A stretch of 64,000 nucleotides of DNA, from positions 186,001 through 250,000 of the forward strand of contig NZ_AEYW01000022.1 of NCBI RefSeq assembly GCF_000192475.1, read 5' to 3'. Source of the stretch: Ruegeria conchae (GTDB lineage: Bacteria > Pseudomonadota > Alphaproteobacteria > Rhodobacterales > Rhodobacteraceae). Positions 16,988 through 25,899 of this stretch are shown piece by piece (position 1 is the stretch's first letter; every line of letters begins with the position of its first letter). The notes under the pieces were generated by a model. That model had not been told where the DNA came from. It did not search any database and worked only from the letters and a program-made list of their open reading frames with translations. The position numbers and the translations under genes were made by a program.

Positions 16988-18856
16988 TTATTCCAGCCAT
17001 TCGGTCAAGCGATGACCCAGCATAATTGCGCCCGCACGGGTCAGATGGCCTCCGTCATATGAAATCAAAAGCCCGTCCTCGTTCGTATTGCGACACGTTT
17101 TACCATTGCCGCACATCAGGTTTGAGATGTCCACGAATTGTGCCGGTGATAGAGTTTCGTTCATGGATTGATTAGTAGCCAAATGGCCTTGGCTCATTTC
17201 AACCATTATGTTCTCGTTGCCGGTTTCGAATTCCGTCATGTAGCGCTTGAGAGACATACCGGAACCGAAGTTCTTGCGTCCCATAACCCGAATTCTTGCC
17301 AGTGTCACGTCGCCAAGGTTTTCAAGACTTTCAGGCAGATTCTCGACTTGCCAATCTTTCCAGCTGGATACCAGCCAGATTTCATCCGCATGCTCTATCC
17401 GGGCTTGCAGCGTTTCGTCCTCGTAGCCTGGCCTTTTTGCACACAACTCACGATCTTTAGGAGCGATAAGATCCGTGAAATCACGTTTCAGGAACAGGTT
17501 ACCGCAGCGCCCAGATATGTAGAAGGTCGAAAGTTGAAACTTGTCTGCCAATGGAGATTCCAGCACGGCGTTAAGCATGTCCTGCGCGTAGCTGTCACCG
17601 ATAATCAGCAACTTTTTTCGTTGATCAGTCCCATCAAACTCTGCATTTTGGAATTCTGAGAACTGCCCGCGTACATAGTTTGCTGGATCATCATATTGTT
17701 CGAATACGGCTTGATGGTTTGCGGCATAGCGACCCGGTACACCCTGCGTCCAAGTGATAGTCAGCCCAGCCACGATCAGCATGACCCCGGCCGTCCCTGC
17801 CGGCAACATTATTGTCATACCGGGGAAAATCGGACCTTTTCTAAAGGGCGTTTCAACAAACTTGTAGCTAAGGAATGCAAGCAGCAGCGTTAAGCCACAC
17901 AGCACTGCCATCAACCAAAGCGGCGGCTCATGCCAACTCAGATATCGGGCATAGGCCAAAACGGGTTGATGCCAAAGATATGCAGAATAGCTGATCAATC
18001 CGACACCTATGCAAACCGGATTGGCCAAAATAGGGAAAGACCACGTGCCTCGACGCTCGAACAAGATGATCAGAACGGTTCCCAGCACAGGTGCTAATGC
18101 ATAAGGGCTAGGGAAAGGCGTGTGTTTGTCATAGAAATGGATAGCATACAGGATCAGCGCAATACCCAGAACCGATAGAACTCCGGACAGGGCCGAACTT
18201 GGTCGCCACGGGTTTGGGCGTCCCATATAAAGTGCGGCAAGCGCGCCGGCCATCAACTCCCAAGCGCGGGTTGGAAGCAGGTAGAATGCGGCTTCGGGTT
18301 TGCTCAACGCGCCGAGATCCCATGTGACAAATGCAAAACTGACCGCAAAAATCAGACTTAGCACGACAAAGACAATCTTGAGGCCAAATCGCCAGAGCAG
18401 CGCGAGCGCAATCGGGAAGAAGATATAGAATTGCTCTTCCACAGCCAATGACCAGGTATGCAGAAGTGGTTTTAGTTCGGTCGCGGTGTCAAAATATCCG
18501 CTTTCCATCCAGAAAAAGAAGTTAGACCAGAACGTTGTGACCGCAAAAACGCTGAGTGAGAAGCTTTTGAGATCTGCCGGAAGCAATATGAACCAACCCG
18601 CGACAAAGCTTACCACCACGACGCAGAAAAGGGCAGGAATGATGCGCCTTACGCGACGCTCATAGAACTTAAGGATCGAATAGCGACCCTGTTCAAGATC
18701 GCTAACGAGAATTGTTGTGATGAGATACCCAGAGATTACAAAGAACACATCTACGCCGACATAACCTCCTGTGAAATAGGGGAATCCTGCATGAAAAAGG
18801 ATAACCGGGATCACTGCAAGCGCGCGGAGGCCGTCAATTTCTGGCCTGTATTTCAT
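16988..18856 (-). CDS. OafA/YrhL-type acyltransferase with C-terminal SGNH domain
   Basis: The 622-residue protein opens with the acyltransferase-3 signature (YRPEIDGLRALAVIPVILFH at 3-22, GGYVGVDVFFVISGYLI near 31-47) and about ten membrane helices to residue 370. A periplasmic SGNH-hydrolase-like domain follows, with LLIIGDSYAQDM near 408 and a late DGGHLTRAG carrying the Asp/His pair. Such proteins O-acetylate lipopolysaccharide or exopolysaccharide sugars, the membrane part moving acyl groups across the membrane and the SGNH part transferring them. It is 3 bases downstream of the glycosyltransferase gene at 18860-20713, so it is probably translated with it. Confidence 0.9.
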   Translation of the reverse strand: MKYRPEIDGLRALAVIPVILFHAGFPYFTGGYVGVDVFFVISGYLITTILVSDLEQGRYSILKFYERRVRRIIPALFCVVVVSFVAGWFILLPADLKSFSLSVFAVTTFWSNFFFWMESGYFDTATELKPLLHTWSLAVEEQFYIFFPIALALLWRFGLKIVFVVLSLIFAVSFAFVTWDLGALSKPEAAFYLLPTRAWELMAGALAALYMGRPNPWRPSSALSGVLSVLGIALILYAIHFYDKHTPFPSPYALAPVLGTVLIILFERRGTWSFPILANPVCIGVGLISYSAYLWHQPVLAYARYLSWHEPPLWLMAVLCGLTLLLAFLSYKFVETPFRKGPIFPGMTIMLPAGTAGVMLIVAGLTITWTQGVPGRYAANHQAVFEQYDDPANYVRGQFSEFQNAEFDGTDQRKKLLIIGDSYAQDMLNAVLESPLADKFQLSTFYISGRCGNLFLKRDFTDLIAPKDRELCAKRPGYEDETLQARIEHADEIWLVSSWKDWQVENLPESLENLGDVTLARIRVMGRKNFGSGMSLKRYMTEFETGNENIMVEMSQGHLATNQSMNETLSPAQFVDISNLMCGNGKTCRNTNEDGLLISYDGGHLTRAGAIMLGHRLTEWLE

Positions 18857-18859
18857 ATT

Positions 18860-20713
18860 TTAGCACCACCCATAAGCTGTTTTAACAGCATTCAGCTGAG
18901 CGGCGCGCGAGAATTTGTTCAGGATCAAACCCGGACTACGCGCATGCACAGATGCGCGCCAATCTTCATTTTGCAACCCGTCAATAACGGCCTGAGCCAA
19001 TGCATCAGCGCTTCGCATTGTCAGCCTTGCGGTGTCATGGTCGGCAATTGCTTCGTTTATGCCACCAACATCCGGGGCGACAACGGGCAATCCTGCGAGT
19101 TGAGCCTCGATCACCGCGTTTGGCAGGCTTTCTGTACACGTGGTCATTAGGAACAAGTCCATTTGCCGCAGATAGTCGAACAAGCCCTCGGACACCAGGC
19201 CGGGCAGTACGAACTGATCTGTCAGCCCGGCTGATGCAATGGCTTTTTCGATGTCTTTCCGCAGGGGTCCATCACCGACCATTAGAAAGCGGGTACCCGG
19301 GATTGCGGTGTTCACTCTTTTGGCGACCGAGACCCATAGCAGCGGATCTTTCACCGGAGAAAACCGAAAGACGCCGCCAACAGTCAATTGTTGGCCGGAA
19401 TCTGGATTTGGTGGGCTCAGTTCCTCAAAGCCAAGTTCTTTGGGCTCAATGGCGTTGTAAATGGTTGTAAAGCGCGTATCGGGCAGACCTGTTGCTTGGG
19501 CCCAATCATTAGCAGCGGCCCTGCTGTTTGCCGCCAGAACAACCTGCGGGAACCCCGCGCATAGTTTGATGGTGTATTCGGACAGCCTCTCGCGCAGGCT
19601 TTCGATCTCGGACCCCGACGACTGCTGGCCGCGTGTCATCGATCCGAAATGCACAACAACACGCGGCGTACCTGAGATAACCGCTGCCAGCGCAAGTTCG
19701 GCGTGTAGGCCGCCTCTTATATGCACAACCTCCGGACGCAACTCGTAAAGGGTGCCCAAAGCCGCGCGAAGCCACCGCATTCCTATCGCTTCAGATAGTG
19801 ACGCAACACTCTGTAGAGTAGGCTCGTCTTTCCACGGGTCGGGCAGCGAGACCGGCATGTCATCAAATTGATGATTTGACAGTTTGCTATACCCGCTTGG
19901 AAGCTTGTAAACGTTTTTGGGCTGCTCTTTTGTGAGCATATGCAAAGACGAAACCAAAGGGTCCTGAGCAAGGTTTGCGATTAGATGTGTAACCTGCCTC
20001 TCGGCTCCGCCAATTCCCAGCGAATGATTGTACAACAGAACCCGACCGGCGTGCGCCTTGTAGGGTTGCGTCGGTTGCTCTTTTTGGCATTTGACCCAAT
20101 GCCTAAGCACCGAAAAGGCGATGTCTTCCTCTGCCTCGGCGGATATGCCTTCAGCGGACAACGCATTAAGCGCAGTATTGATGCGCTTATTGAGGCGGCT
20201 GCTTTGCCTCACGTGTTTAAGATCTGAATTCAGCTCACGCGCTTCGATATAGCGGCGCAAATCAACCAGCGACAACAGGGCGCTCCGCTCGGCGGTTGCG
20301 TTGGTTTGCCAGTTCTGACGTTCCCCCAGAACGTCCATCGCCGATTTCGGTCGCCATGATTTCCACAGACGGAAAGCCAAATCCGCCCGTGAAATCTGTT
20401 GGCGATCAAAGAGGGTGTAGAGCCAGTCGACATATCGCTTGACTACAGCGCCCTTACCCAACGCATGAAGAATTTTAGTTCGTTGGAAATGATCCTGAGG
20501 GCGCGCGAAGCTCGATTGGCAGATTTGGCGACAAAGCACTAGTGCCTCCGAGTATCTGCGTTCGCGATTCAGTTCTGTCATTCGTGCGCGCTTACTCCGA
20601 ATCTCTCGCTTGAGCTTTCGGCGAAACACCTTCCGAATAAAACCCGGTGGGCGCAATCGATTTGAGGATGAGTTTTCGCTTACAGCGTATAAGCTTAAAG
20701 CACGTTTCCTCAT
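18860..20713 (-). CDS. Family 4 glycosyltransferase with long N-terminal helical domain
   Basis: From residue about 220 the protein has the GT-B fold of retaining family 4 enzymes: HNHSLGIGG-like NHSLGIGGAERQVTHLI, then TVGGVFRFSPVKDPLLWV, MVGDGPLR and a late ESLPNAVIEAQLAGLPVVA with the conserved donor-binding Glu residues. The first 220 residues are basic and helical, TPR-like, with no assigned family. I chose the ATG at 20713 (AGGG about 7 bases upstream, 617 residues) over a TTG at 20767 that lacks a ribosome site. It leads the minus-strand group containing the acyltransferase, epimerase and flippase, and is divergent from the glycosyltransferase at 20996. Confidence 0.84.
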   Translation of the reverse strand: MRKRALSLYAVSENSSSNRLRPPGFIRKVFRRKLKREIRSKRARMTELNRERRYSEALVLCRQICQSSFARPQDHFQRTKILHALGKGAVVKRYVDWLYTLFDRQQISRADLAFRLWKSWRPKSAMDVLGERQNWQTNATAERSALLSLVDLRRYIEARELNSDLKHVRQSSRLNKRINTALNALSAEGISAEAEEDIAFSVLRHWVKCQKEQPTQPYKAHAGRVLLYNHSLGIGGAERQVTHLIANLAQDPLVSSLHMLTKEQPKNVYKLPSGYSKLSNHQFDDMPVSLPDPWKDEPTLQSVASLSEAIGMRWLRAALGTLYELRPEVVHIRGGLHAELALAAVISGTPRVVVHFGSMTRGQQSSGSEIESLRERLSEYTIKLCAGFPQVVLAANSRAAANDWAQATGLPDTRFTTIYNAIEPKELGFEELSPPNPDSGQQLTVGGVFRFSPVKDPLLWVSVAKRVNTAIPGTRFLMVGDGPLRKDIEKAIASAGLTDQFVLPGLVSEGLFDYLRQMDLFLMTTCTESLPNAVIEAQLAGLPVVAPDVGGINEAIADHDTARLTMRSADALAQAVIDGLQNEDWRASVHARSPGLILNKFSRAAQLNAVKTAYGWC

Positions 20714-20995
20714 GTTTTGCCCTACTTTTTTGCCCGCAGATGTTATAGCTATTGATGGGCTGTTCAAATGACAGAGTTTCCAAGCACAGGTGCTTATAGT
20801 TCGAAATCCAAGAGATTCAACCGTAGGAAGTTTCGGGTAGGCAAGCAGCTGCGCAACAGCAACCTTTGTTGAGTTTCCCGACTTGCCGTATTAGTTTCGC
20901 CAGGCTTACGTCCCGCAATTCCGGCGGTCGCGGTGCCGCGCGGAGATAGAGTTCCATTTTTGTACCTATGTGTTCTTAACCCTAGGAGGGTACAG

Positions 20996-22198
20996 GTGAG
21001 TTTTCTTGGCAGAAAAAGGGTAAGAACTAGCCGAAAACTATCGCGCTGGGCTCGTTTCCTAAGAGTTCTTCGAAAACCCGGAATTCTGTTTCTTACTAAG
21101 AAAAGGAAAGCAGACCTAAATAGCAGCATCATCACAGCCTACGACATGCTTCTATCTGATGGACTCGAGAAGACGCTTTCTTATCTCAGGCGAAATGACT
21201 TCTACCATTCGCCCGGAACTACAGAACTTTTCAAAGCAATTGCAGCGACAAATGATGTGGCGTGGACTGAGAACATGAATGCCTGGCTGAAACGACACAG
21301 TCATTCTGTCATCAGGTTGAAACCTGGAACAGATGCCAGGTTCTTACGTATCAGCTTTGAGGATTTGCCACCCGTGGTTGGCTCGCAGCCAAAAATATCG
21401 GTCCTGATGCCGACACACAATGCTGAGACCACGATCAGATTGGCGGTGCAATCAATACTCCAGCAGACTTGGAGAAACCTCGAACTGATTGTCGTCAACG
21501 ACAACAGCACAGACAGCACGGCTAAAATACTGGCTGGTCTGGCACAACAAGAACCACGCCTCAAAGTTCTCAACAACCTGGTAAATGTGGGTCCCTATGT
21601 GTCGAAGAATCGAGCCTTAGCTGTTGCGTCGGGCGATTTCATTACTGGCCATGATGCAGATGATCTGGCACTACCGGACCGTTTAGAGCGCCAAGTGCGG
21701 CCTTTGCTGCATGACCATTCGTTGGTTGGAGCCTACGGGCACATGGTCCGTTTGGACGAAACTGGCCGCCCGAACTATCTATCGCGCATTGCAAATCACA
21801 GCTTTGATGGCATTTTGCGCCGCGCCATGATTTCGCTGATGTTAAGGCGAGAGGTTTTCTCGCTTGTTGGATACTGGGACAGCGTTCGCTTTGGCGCGGA
21901 TATGGAATTCTTGGCGCGTGTCGAGCGTGCATTCCCAAACTCGGTGGTGGAAGACCGTGCTTGCACAATGCTTTGCCTCAATGAAAAAGGCAGTCTTACC
22001 AACAATCCGGCATCCGGGATTAGCAACCGAGACGGTCCCTCTCAGATTCGGGTCGAATATCGCGACAGCTGGAAGAAATGGCATCAAGAGCACAGGAACG
22101 AAATACTCTATCGCTCTTTCAGCAATCTAACTCGGGAGTTCGAGGCACCTGAGGGGATGGTTATCCCGCAAAGTGACATCTTGAAAGTTCAGGGATAG
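20996..22198 (+). CDS. Family 2 glycosyltransferase
   Basis: The central part shows the GT-A motifs KISVLMPTHNAETTIRLAV, LIVVNDNSTDSTAKIL and the metal-binding GHDADDLALPDRLERQ, followed by an acceptor region ending in a short C-terminal tail. A basic, helical N-terminal stretch of about 125 residues precedes the catalytic domain. I place the start at the GTG at 20996 because AGGAGGG lies 8 bases before it; an upstream in-frame GTG at 20933 has no ribosome site and would add 21 residues. The upstream gene is divergent, so 20714-20995 holds both promoters. Downstream begins the transposase debris. Confidence 0.85.
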   Translation: MSFLGRKRVRTSRKLSRWARFLRVLRKPGILFLTKKRKADLNSSIITAYDMLLSDGLEKTLSYLRRNDFYHSPGTTELFKAIAATNDVAWTENMNAWLKRHSHSVIRLKPGTDARFLRISFEDLPPVVGSQPKISVLMPTHNAETTIRLAVQSILQQTWRNLELIVVNDNSTDSTAKILAGLAQQEPRLKVLNNLVNVGPYVSKNRALAVASGDFITGHDADDLALPDRLERQVRPLLHDHSLVGAYGHMVRLDETGRPNYLSRIANHSFDGILRRAMISLMLRREVFSLVGYWDSVRFGADMEFLARVERAFPNSVVEDRACTMLCLNEKGSLTNNPASGISNRDGPSQIRVEYRDSWKKWHQEHRNEILYRSFSNLTREFEAPEGMVIPQSDILKVQG

Positions 22199-22327
22199 GT
22201 TGGGTTGAGACTTTTGGTCGCGACCTAGTCGTCACGGTAATGGGTTGTTGGAGTTGTCACATTAATTGCCGTCCGACCAAAGAATGCTGACACCCATTTG
22301 GACCGAATTTCCAGTCAAATTGATCAC

Positions 22328-22553
22328 GCCAATTCGATCCGCTATGCCATGGTTGAAAGAAGAAAATGCGAAGATACCTGACAAATGGGTTGCTTGAACT
22401 GAACAATGCTCAGCCTAGGGTTCAATCCGCTGTGTGTTCTTGGGCGGAAGAAATTCCCTTTTTGTCGGCTCCGATGCCGGTCGCGCGGCTGCCGCAATCG
22501 GCTATCCTCTGGTTGAGACCACCAAGCTCAATGGTGTTGATACCCAAGCCTAA
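22328..22553 (+). pseudogene. IS66-family transposase remnant (C-terminal part)
   Basis: Three frames carry consecutive pieces of the IS66 transposase C-terminus. First comes IRYAMVERRK (about 22332). RRYLTNGLLELNNAQPRVQS follows from 22369, equivalent to the family's RYLTDGRLEIDNN. Then, after a further shift, comes LGGRNSLFVGSDAGGRAAAI with TTKLNGVDTQA up to a TAA at 22551-22553. The piece is short, frameshifted at least twice and truncated by the stop, so it is a dead relic. No inverted repeats were found. It marks past transposition at the end of the glycosyltransferase cluster. Confidence 0.8.
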
Positions 22554-22620
22554 CTGAAACGGGTCCATGCCTAAATAGTCTGTCAAAAGCCACCCGCCTC
22601 AACGAAGTCATACCATGACG

Positions 22621-22812
22621 TCACATTGCGTAGGTGGTGCAACAGGGATCCGCGCTGCCCAGACAAAGCACACAGACCGAACCGTCGCATGTAGGGCCGA
22701 CTTGACCTTGGAAACCCGCCGATGCAAAAGTGAATAACGGTATTGGTGGTAAGATCGCAGGCTCGTAAGGGCTTACTTGCCCTGGTGGATCGTTCCCCGG
22801 GCCCAATGTCAT
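22621..22812 (-). CDS. Small cysteine-rich ORF, 63 residues, unknown
   Basis: The ORF starts at an ATG at 22812 preceded by a strong GGGAGG ribosome site about 10 bases upstream, which argues against chance. The first half is proline- and glycine-rich without charge patterning, and no signal peptide is evident. The C-terminal 22 residues are CDGSVCVLCLGSADPCCTTYAM minus the first and last few, holding five cysteines, two of them adjacent, together with Ser and Thr. Such a tail could be a metal site, a disulfide-bonded peptide or the core of a modified peptide; no modification gene is adjacent. It lies between IS66 and IS3 remnants, so it may also be debris. The function is not known. Confidence 0.45.
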   Translation of the reverse strand: MTLGPGNDPPGQVSPYEPAILPPIPLFTFASAGFQGQVGPTCDGSVCVLCLGSADPCCTTYAM

Positions 22813-22949
22813 TCTCTAGCTGCCTCCCATAGCGGAGCCAAGGCGAATTTATCGAGTTCGGGTTGCAACACGGGGTGCTGCCGAATCAGGAAATGACGAA
22901 GAAATACACCGATGAATAGCGGTATTTCAAATCTGGATTATTAGCCTAC

Positions 22950-23183
22950 CTATTTCCGAGAAAAGCTGACCTGTTCACTGCGGCGAAATATATGGTGATC
23001 GAGGTTGCTGACTGGCACACGGATAGGACCACGGCCGTCAACCAGATGTGACAGGCCGATTTCACCTGCTTTAAGATCATCGGTTAGGGTTGGTATTGAC
23101 TGAGCTCGATCCTGGATGATTGCATCTATTAGATCATTTTCTGGAAGCTCCGCATAACCACGCGAGCGGGCGAAGTCACCCAC
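22950..23183 (-). CDS. Hypothetical 77-residue ORF, possibly a gene fragment
   Basis: The ORF begins with GTG at 23183, directly after an in-frame TGA, so it may be the tail of a longer, broken gene. The ribosome site is weak (AGGAT only 2-3 bases before the GTG). The sequence contains LTDDLKAGEIGLSHLVDGRG and ends in a basic FRRSEQVSFSRK. It looks like real protein sequence in composition, but I recognise no family. It lies 137 bases upstream of the cysteine-rich ORF on the same strand and 45 bases from the IS3 remnant. Confidence 0.3.
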   Translation of the reverse strand: MGDFARSRGYAELPENDLIDAIIQDRAQSIPTLTDDLKAGEIGLSHLVDGRGPIRVPVSNLDHHIFRRSEQVSFSRK

Positions 23184-23228
23184 TCATCCTGACAACAGAT
23201 ACCGGGACAAAATCTAACGATGGCACCG

Positions 23229-23420
23229 GGCCAATAAAAACGAGCCTCGCCAGAAAACCACAGTTTGCCTGGTGAATATGAACGTCAGTTCGACTCTTTC
23301 GTCAATTCCCATAATATCCAGCACAACCACGAGAGCCTTAACAATATATACCCGACGATATCTACTTCGGGCGCAATAAATCCCCATCAGAGAAAGGTAC
23401 TAAATCAAGAAACCAACAAT
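23229..23420 (+). pseudogene. IS3-type transposase (integrase core) C-terminal remnant
   Basis: In one frame SPENHSLPGEYERQFDSFVN is followed by HNHESLNNI, the equivalent of the family's LPGELER...YHESLNNV near the C-terminus of the integrase-core transposase. After a frameshift the next frame reads PDDIYFGRNKSPSEKG from 23351, equivalent to TPADVYFGR. Upstream catalytic parts are missing, so it is a truncated, frameshifted relic. It runs toward the promoter region of the two-domain lyase gene at 23611. Confidence 0.75.
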
Positions 23421-23610
23421 TCAGCAACGCCGCTTGCTACATCAAAAACAAGCGTGCATTCAAACACACAAACACATCAAGTGGGGCACTCCTGCGAACA
23501 AAGTCTCAGAAGAGCCTAACCAATCATGAGCGCACGCCCGCCTTTGAATTGGTTGTTGAGATCAAACAAAGTCAATATGCGTTTCAAAGTGATCTAACAG
23601 GAGGCAAGCT

Positions 23611-25899
23611 TTGCTCGAACAACTTAAATCTGACTTCAAGCGAAGCTCCCCGCTAATTCGAATATCGATCATAGCTTTGTTCCCTCTCTACCTGCTGTAC
23701 AGGCTGCACCGATATCGGCGAGACATTAGGCGCAACCGCATCAACACTTCTTTCAGCGTGCAGCGGATGGGTGACATAAGCGGTACTTTGCGTGATGTGA
23801 AACAAGAGCTCATTGATCCAAAACTGGAATCTGAGATCAACGATTTGGCGGATACATTCGCGCTCTGTCGGATTGTCGGCAACGATCTCGAGCCAAGGCA
23901 CAAGGTTGGCCAAAGTCTCTCAAATGTGCGCTTTATTTTAGACAATGAACCAGAATTCGATGGCGTAAAAAAGTTATGGTTGCTCAACAGGATATTTAAC
24001 ACCGAGACTGAAGCAAAGATTATCAGCTTACTTGAGGAACGAGGGCAGACCTATCGACGTATCGCCTTTGATCCAGAAGAATATCAGTCTATCGGGTACA
24101 GCTTCGATAAGTTCAAACAGCCTGATATGTTCTACGACGGACATCTTGAAATAGATTCAACCAGTACGCGCACGACGCAGGCAATTATGCAGGCTTACCG
24201 CGTCCGCAATAACTATGTGATGCACAACAACGGTGCACGAAATGCAGCTCTCGAGTTTTGTCTGGAATACGGCAAGTGGGCGCTGCCTTTTGATGGGAAT
24301 TGCTTCCTTACGTCCTCAGGATGGGCGCGGCTGCATTCGAACATCTTAGAGGCCCGGGACAAGCGATATTTTGTTGTTCCAATGGCAAGGATCACCAACA
24401 ATCAAGATTTGCTGGAACCTAACAATACCTTTTCTGCGGAAGAAGAGCCCCAATTGGTTTTTCGATGCGATGCACCATTGAGGTTCAACGAGGACCTTCC
24501 CTATGGTCGTCGTCCAAAGGTTGAGCTTTTCATGCATCTTGGTATCGAGGGTCCGTGGAAGCGATGGCCTGTGGAAGATTTCGACATTCCGCCACGCCGA
24601 GTTCACCCTGATGGTCATCGGGTTGGGCAAGCCGGTTGGGTCGCGCGGCTGGCGTCAGGAAAAGCCCACCTTGAACAGGCTGATCGGAAGGCATTTGTTA
24701 ACCGTGGTCTCGCACGCGCTGCTGCGATCCGTTCGACTTTGGACATGTTGTCGATGCGTCCAGTCCGTGCGGCTCTAGCGCAAGACCAAGCCCTGACTTA
24801 TGACCTGACCACGGCTGATCCGGCACAGTCAGAAGATTGGGCAGCTGTTCGGGAAGCTGCACAGCAGGCTTTAGACCGAGGGCCCTTTTCGGTTACGCAA
24901 AAACCCGAGCCCGGCCCCTCTGGCGATCTTCGCGACTATTTTCATCCAGCGCCATATTGGTGGCCGAACCCAAATTCGAAAGATGGTTTGCCCTATGTCA
25001 GGCGCGACGGTGAACGATTGCCGGGCACGGAACTTTATGAAGCAGAGAGTGGCCGCTTCGACCGAACACGTCTGCAACGCGTCTTCGACGACACCACAGC
25101 CCTTGCATTAGCGAGTACATTACAAGACGCCGATCCGAGTTTCCACGCACACGCCTGCTCAATTCTGAGGACGTGGTTTCTGGACGCTGAAACTGGCATG
25201 AAGCCCAACCTTTCTTATGCGCAGGTTCGGCTGGGTCACCAGGGTAACATGGGGGCTGCCCATGGGGTTATTGAAACCAAAGATTTTTATTTTCTTCTTG
25301 ATGCGGTTCGGCTTCTTAGAGATTCGCACATAACCGACCGCATGAAAGAGTGGAGCTCGGAGTTTTTTGATTGGTTCACTGATAGTGTGCAAGGTCGCCA
25401 AGAATGCAGAGCAGCCAACAACCACGGGACATGCTATGACTTGCAGGCCGCCAGTCTTGCCGCATTTCTGGAAAAAGAAGATATTCTGCAAGCCATTGAC
25501 TTACGAGCGCAAGCCCGCGCAATTTCTACGATCACCCCTGATGGAGATCAACCGCACGAACTGCAGCGCACGCTGACGCAGCACTATTGGGCTTTCAATT
25601 TACAGAGTTGGGTTAACCTGTTCGACCTTCTTTCAGCTGCAGGGCTGCGCCCTTGGCAGAGTGAAGCTGGCGAGAGGGTGCGGGTTGGACTACGCCGCAT
25701 GTTGATGCTGTCAAAACAAAACTGGGAGCACCCCCAGATCAAGCCATTCGACAGCAATAGATTGCTACCTTTGAATGAGACACTGAAGAACCAAACAGGT
25801 GAGGATATCCTCGGACGCGCGGAAAGTGATGGGCCTGTCAGTTTTTTTCCTCATGATGGGGTTGCCCCGTTCTGGCGTTTGACAAGGCTAGGGCGCTGA
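23611..25899 (+). CDS. Two-domain protein: glycosyltransferase-like N-terminus and alginate-lyase-type C-terminus
   Basis: The 762-residue protein starts at TTG with a strong GGAGG 6 bases upstream. Residues 17-32 form a short hydrophobic segment and may anchor it. Residues 60-330 hold an unassigned domain; NNGARNAALEFCLEYGKWAL with FDGNCFLTSSGW near 210-240 resembles the donor/metal region of GT-A glycosyltransferases. Residues 430-760 match the alginate lyase superfamily: YWWPNPNSKDGLPYVRRDGE near 449, a GHQGNMGAAHGVIETKDF segment near 545, and NNHGTCYDLQ near 602, the usual NNHGT site. Family enzymes cleave uronate polymers by beta-elimination. With uronate-making genes nearby it could trim or release the polymer made here. 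Neither activity is proven. Confidence 0.75.
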   Translation: MLEQLKSDFKRSSPLIRISIIALFPLYLLYRLHRYRRDIRRNRINTSFSVQRMGDISGTLRDVKQELIDPKLESEINDLADTFALCRIVGNDLEPRHKVGQSLSNVRFILDNEPEFDGVKKLWLLNRIFNTETEAKIISLLEERGQTYRRIAFDPEEYQSIGYSFDKFKQPDMFYDGHLEIDSTSTRTTQAIMQAYRVRNNYVMHNNGARNAALEFCLEYGKWALPFDGNCFLTSSGWARLHSNILEARDKRYFVVPMARITNNQDLLEPNNTFSAEEEPQLVFRCDAPLRFNEDLPYGRRPKVELFMHLGIEGPWKRWPVEDFDIPPRRVHPDGHRVGQAGWVARLASGKAHLEQADRKAFVNRGLARAAAIRSTLDMLSMRPVRAALAQDQALTYDLTTADPAQSEDWAAVREAAQQALDRGPFSVTQKPEPGPSGDLRDYFHPAPYWWPNPNSKDGLPYVRRDGERLPGTELYEAESGRFDRTRLQRVFDDTTALALASTLQDADPSFHAHACSILRTWFLDAETGMKPNLSYAQVRLGHQGNMGAAHGVIETKDFYFLLDAVRLLRDSHITDRMKEWSSEFFDWFTDSVQGRQECRAANNHGTCYDLQAASLAAFLEKEDILQAIDLRAQARAISTITPDGDQPHELQRTLTQHYWAFNLQSWVNLFDLLSAAGLRPWQSEAGERVRVGLRRMLMLSKQNWEHPQIKPFDSNRLLPLNETLKNQTGEDILGRAESDGPVSFFPHDGVAPFWRLTRLGR

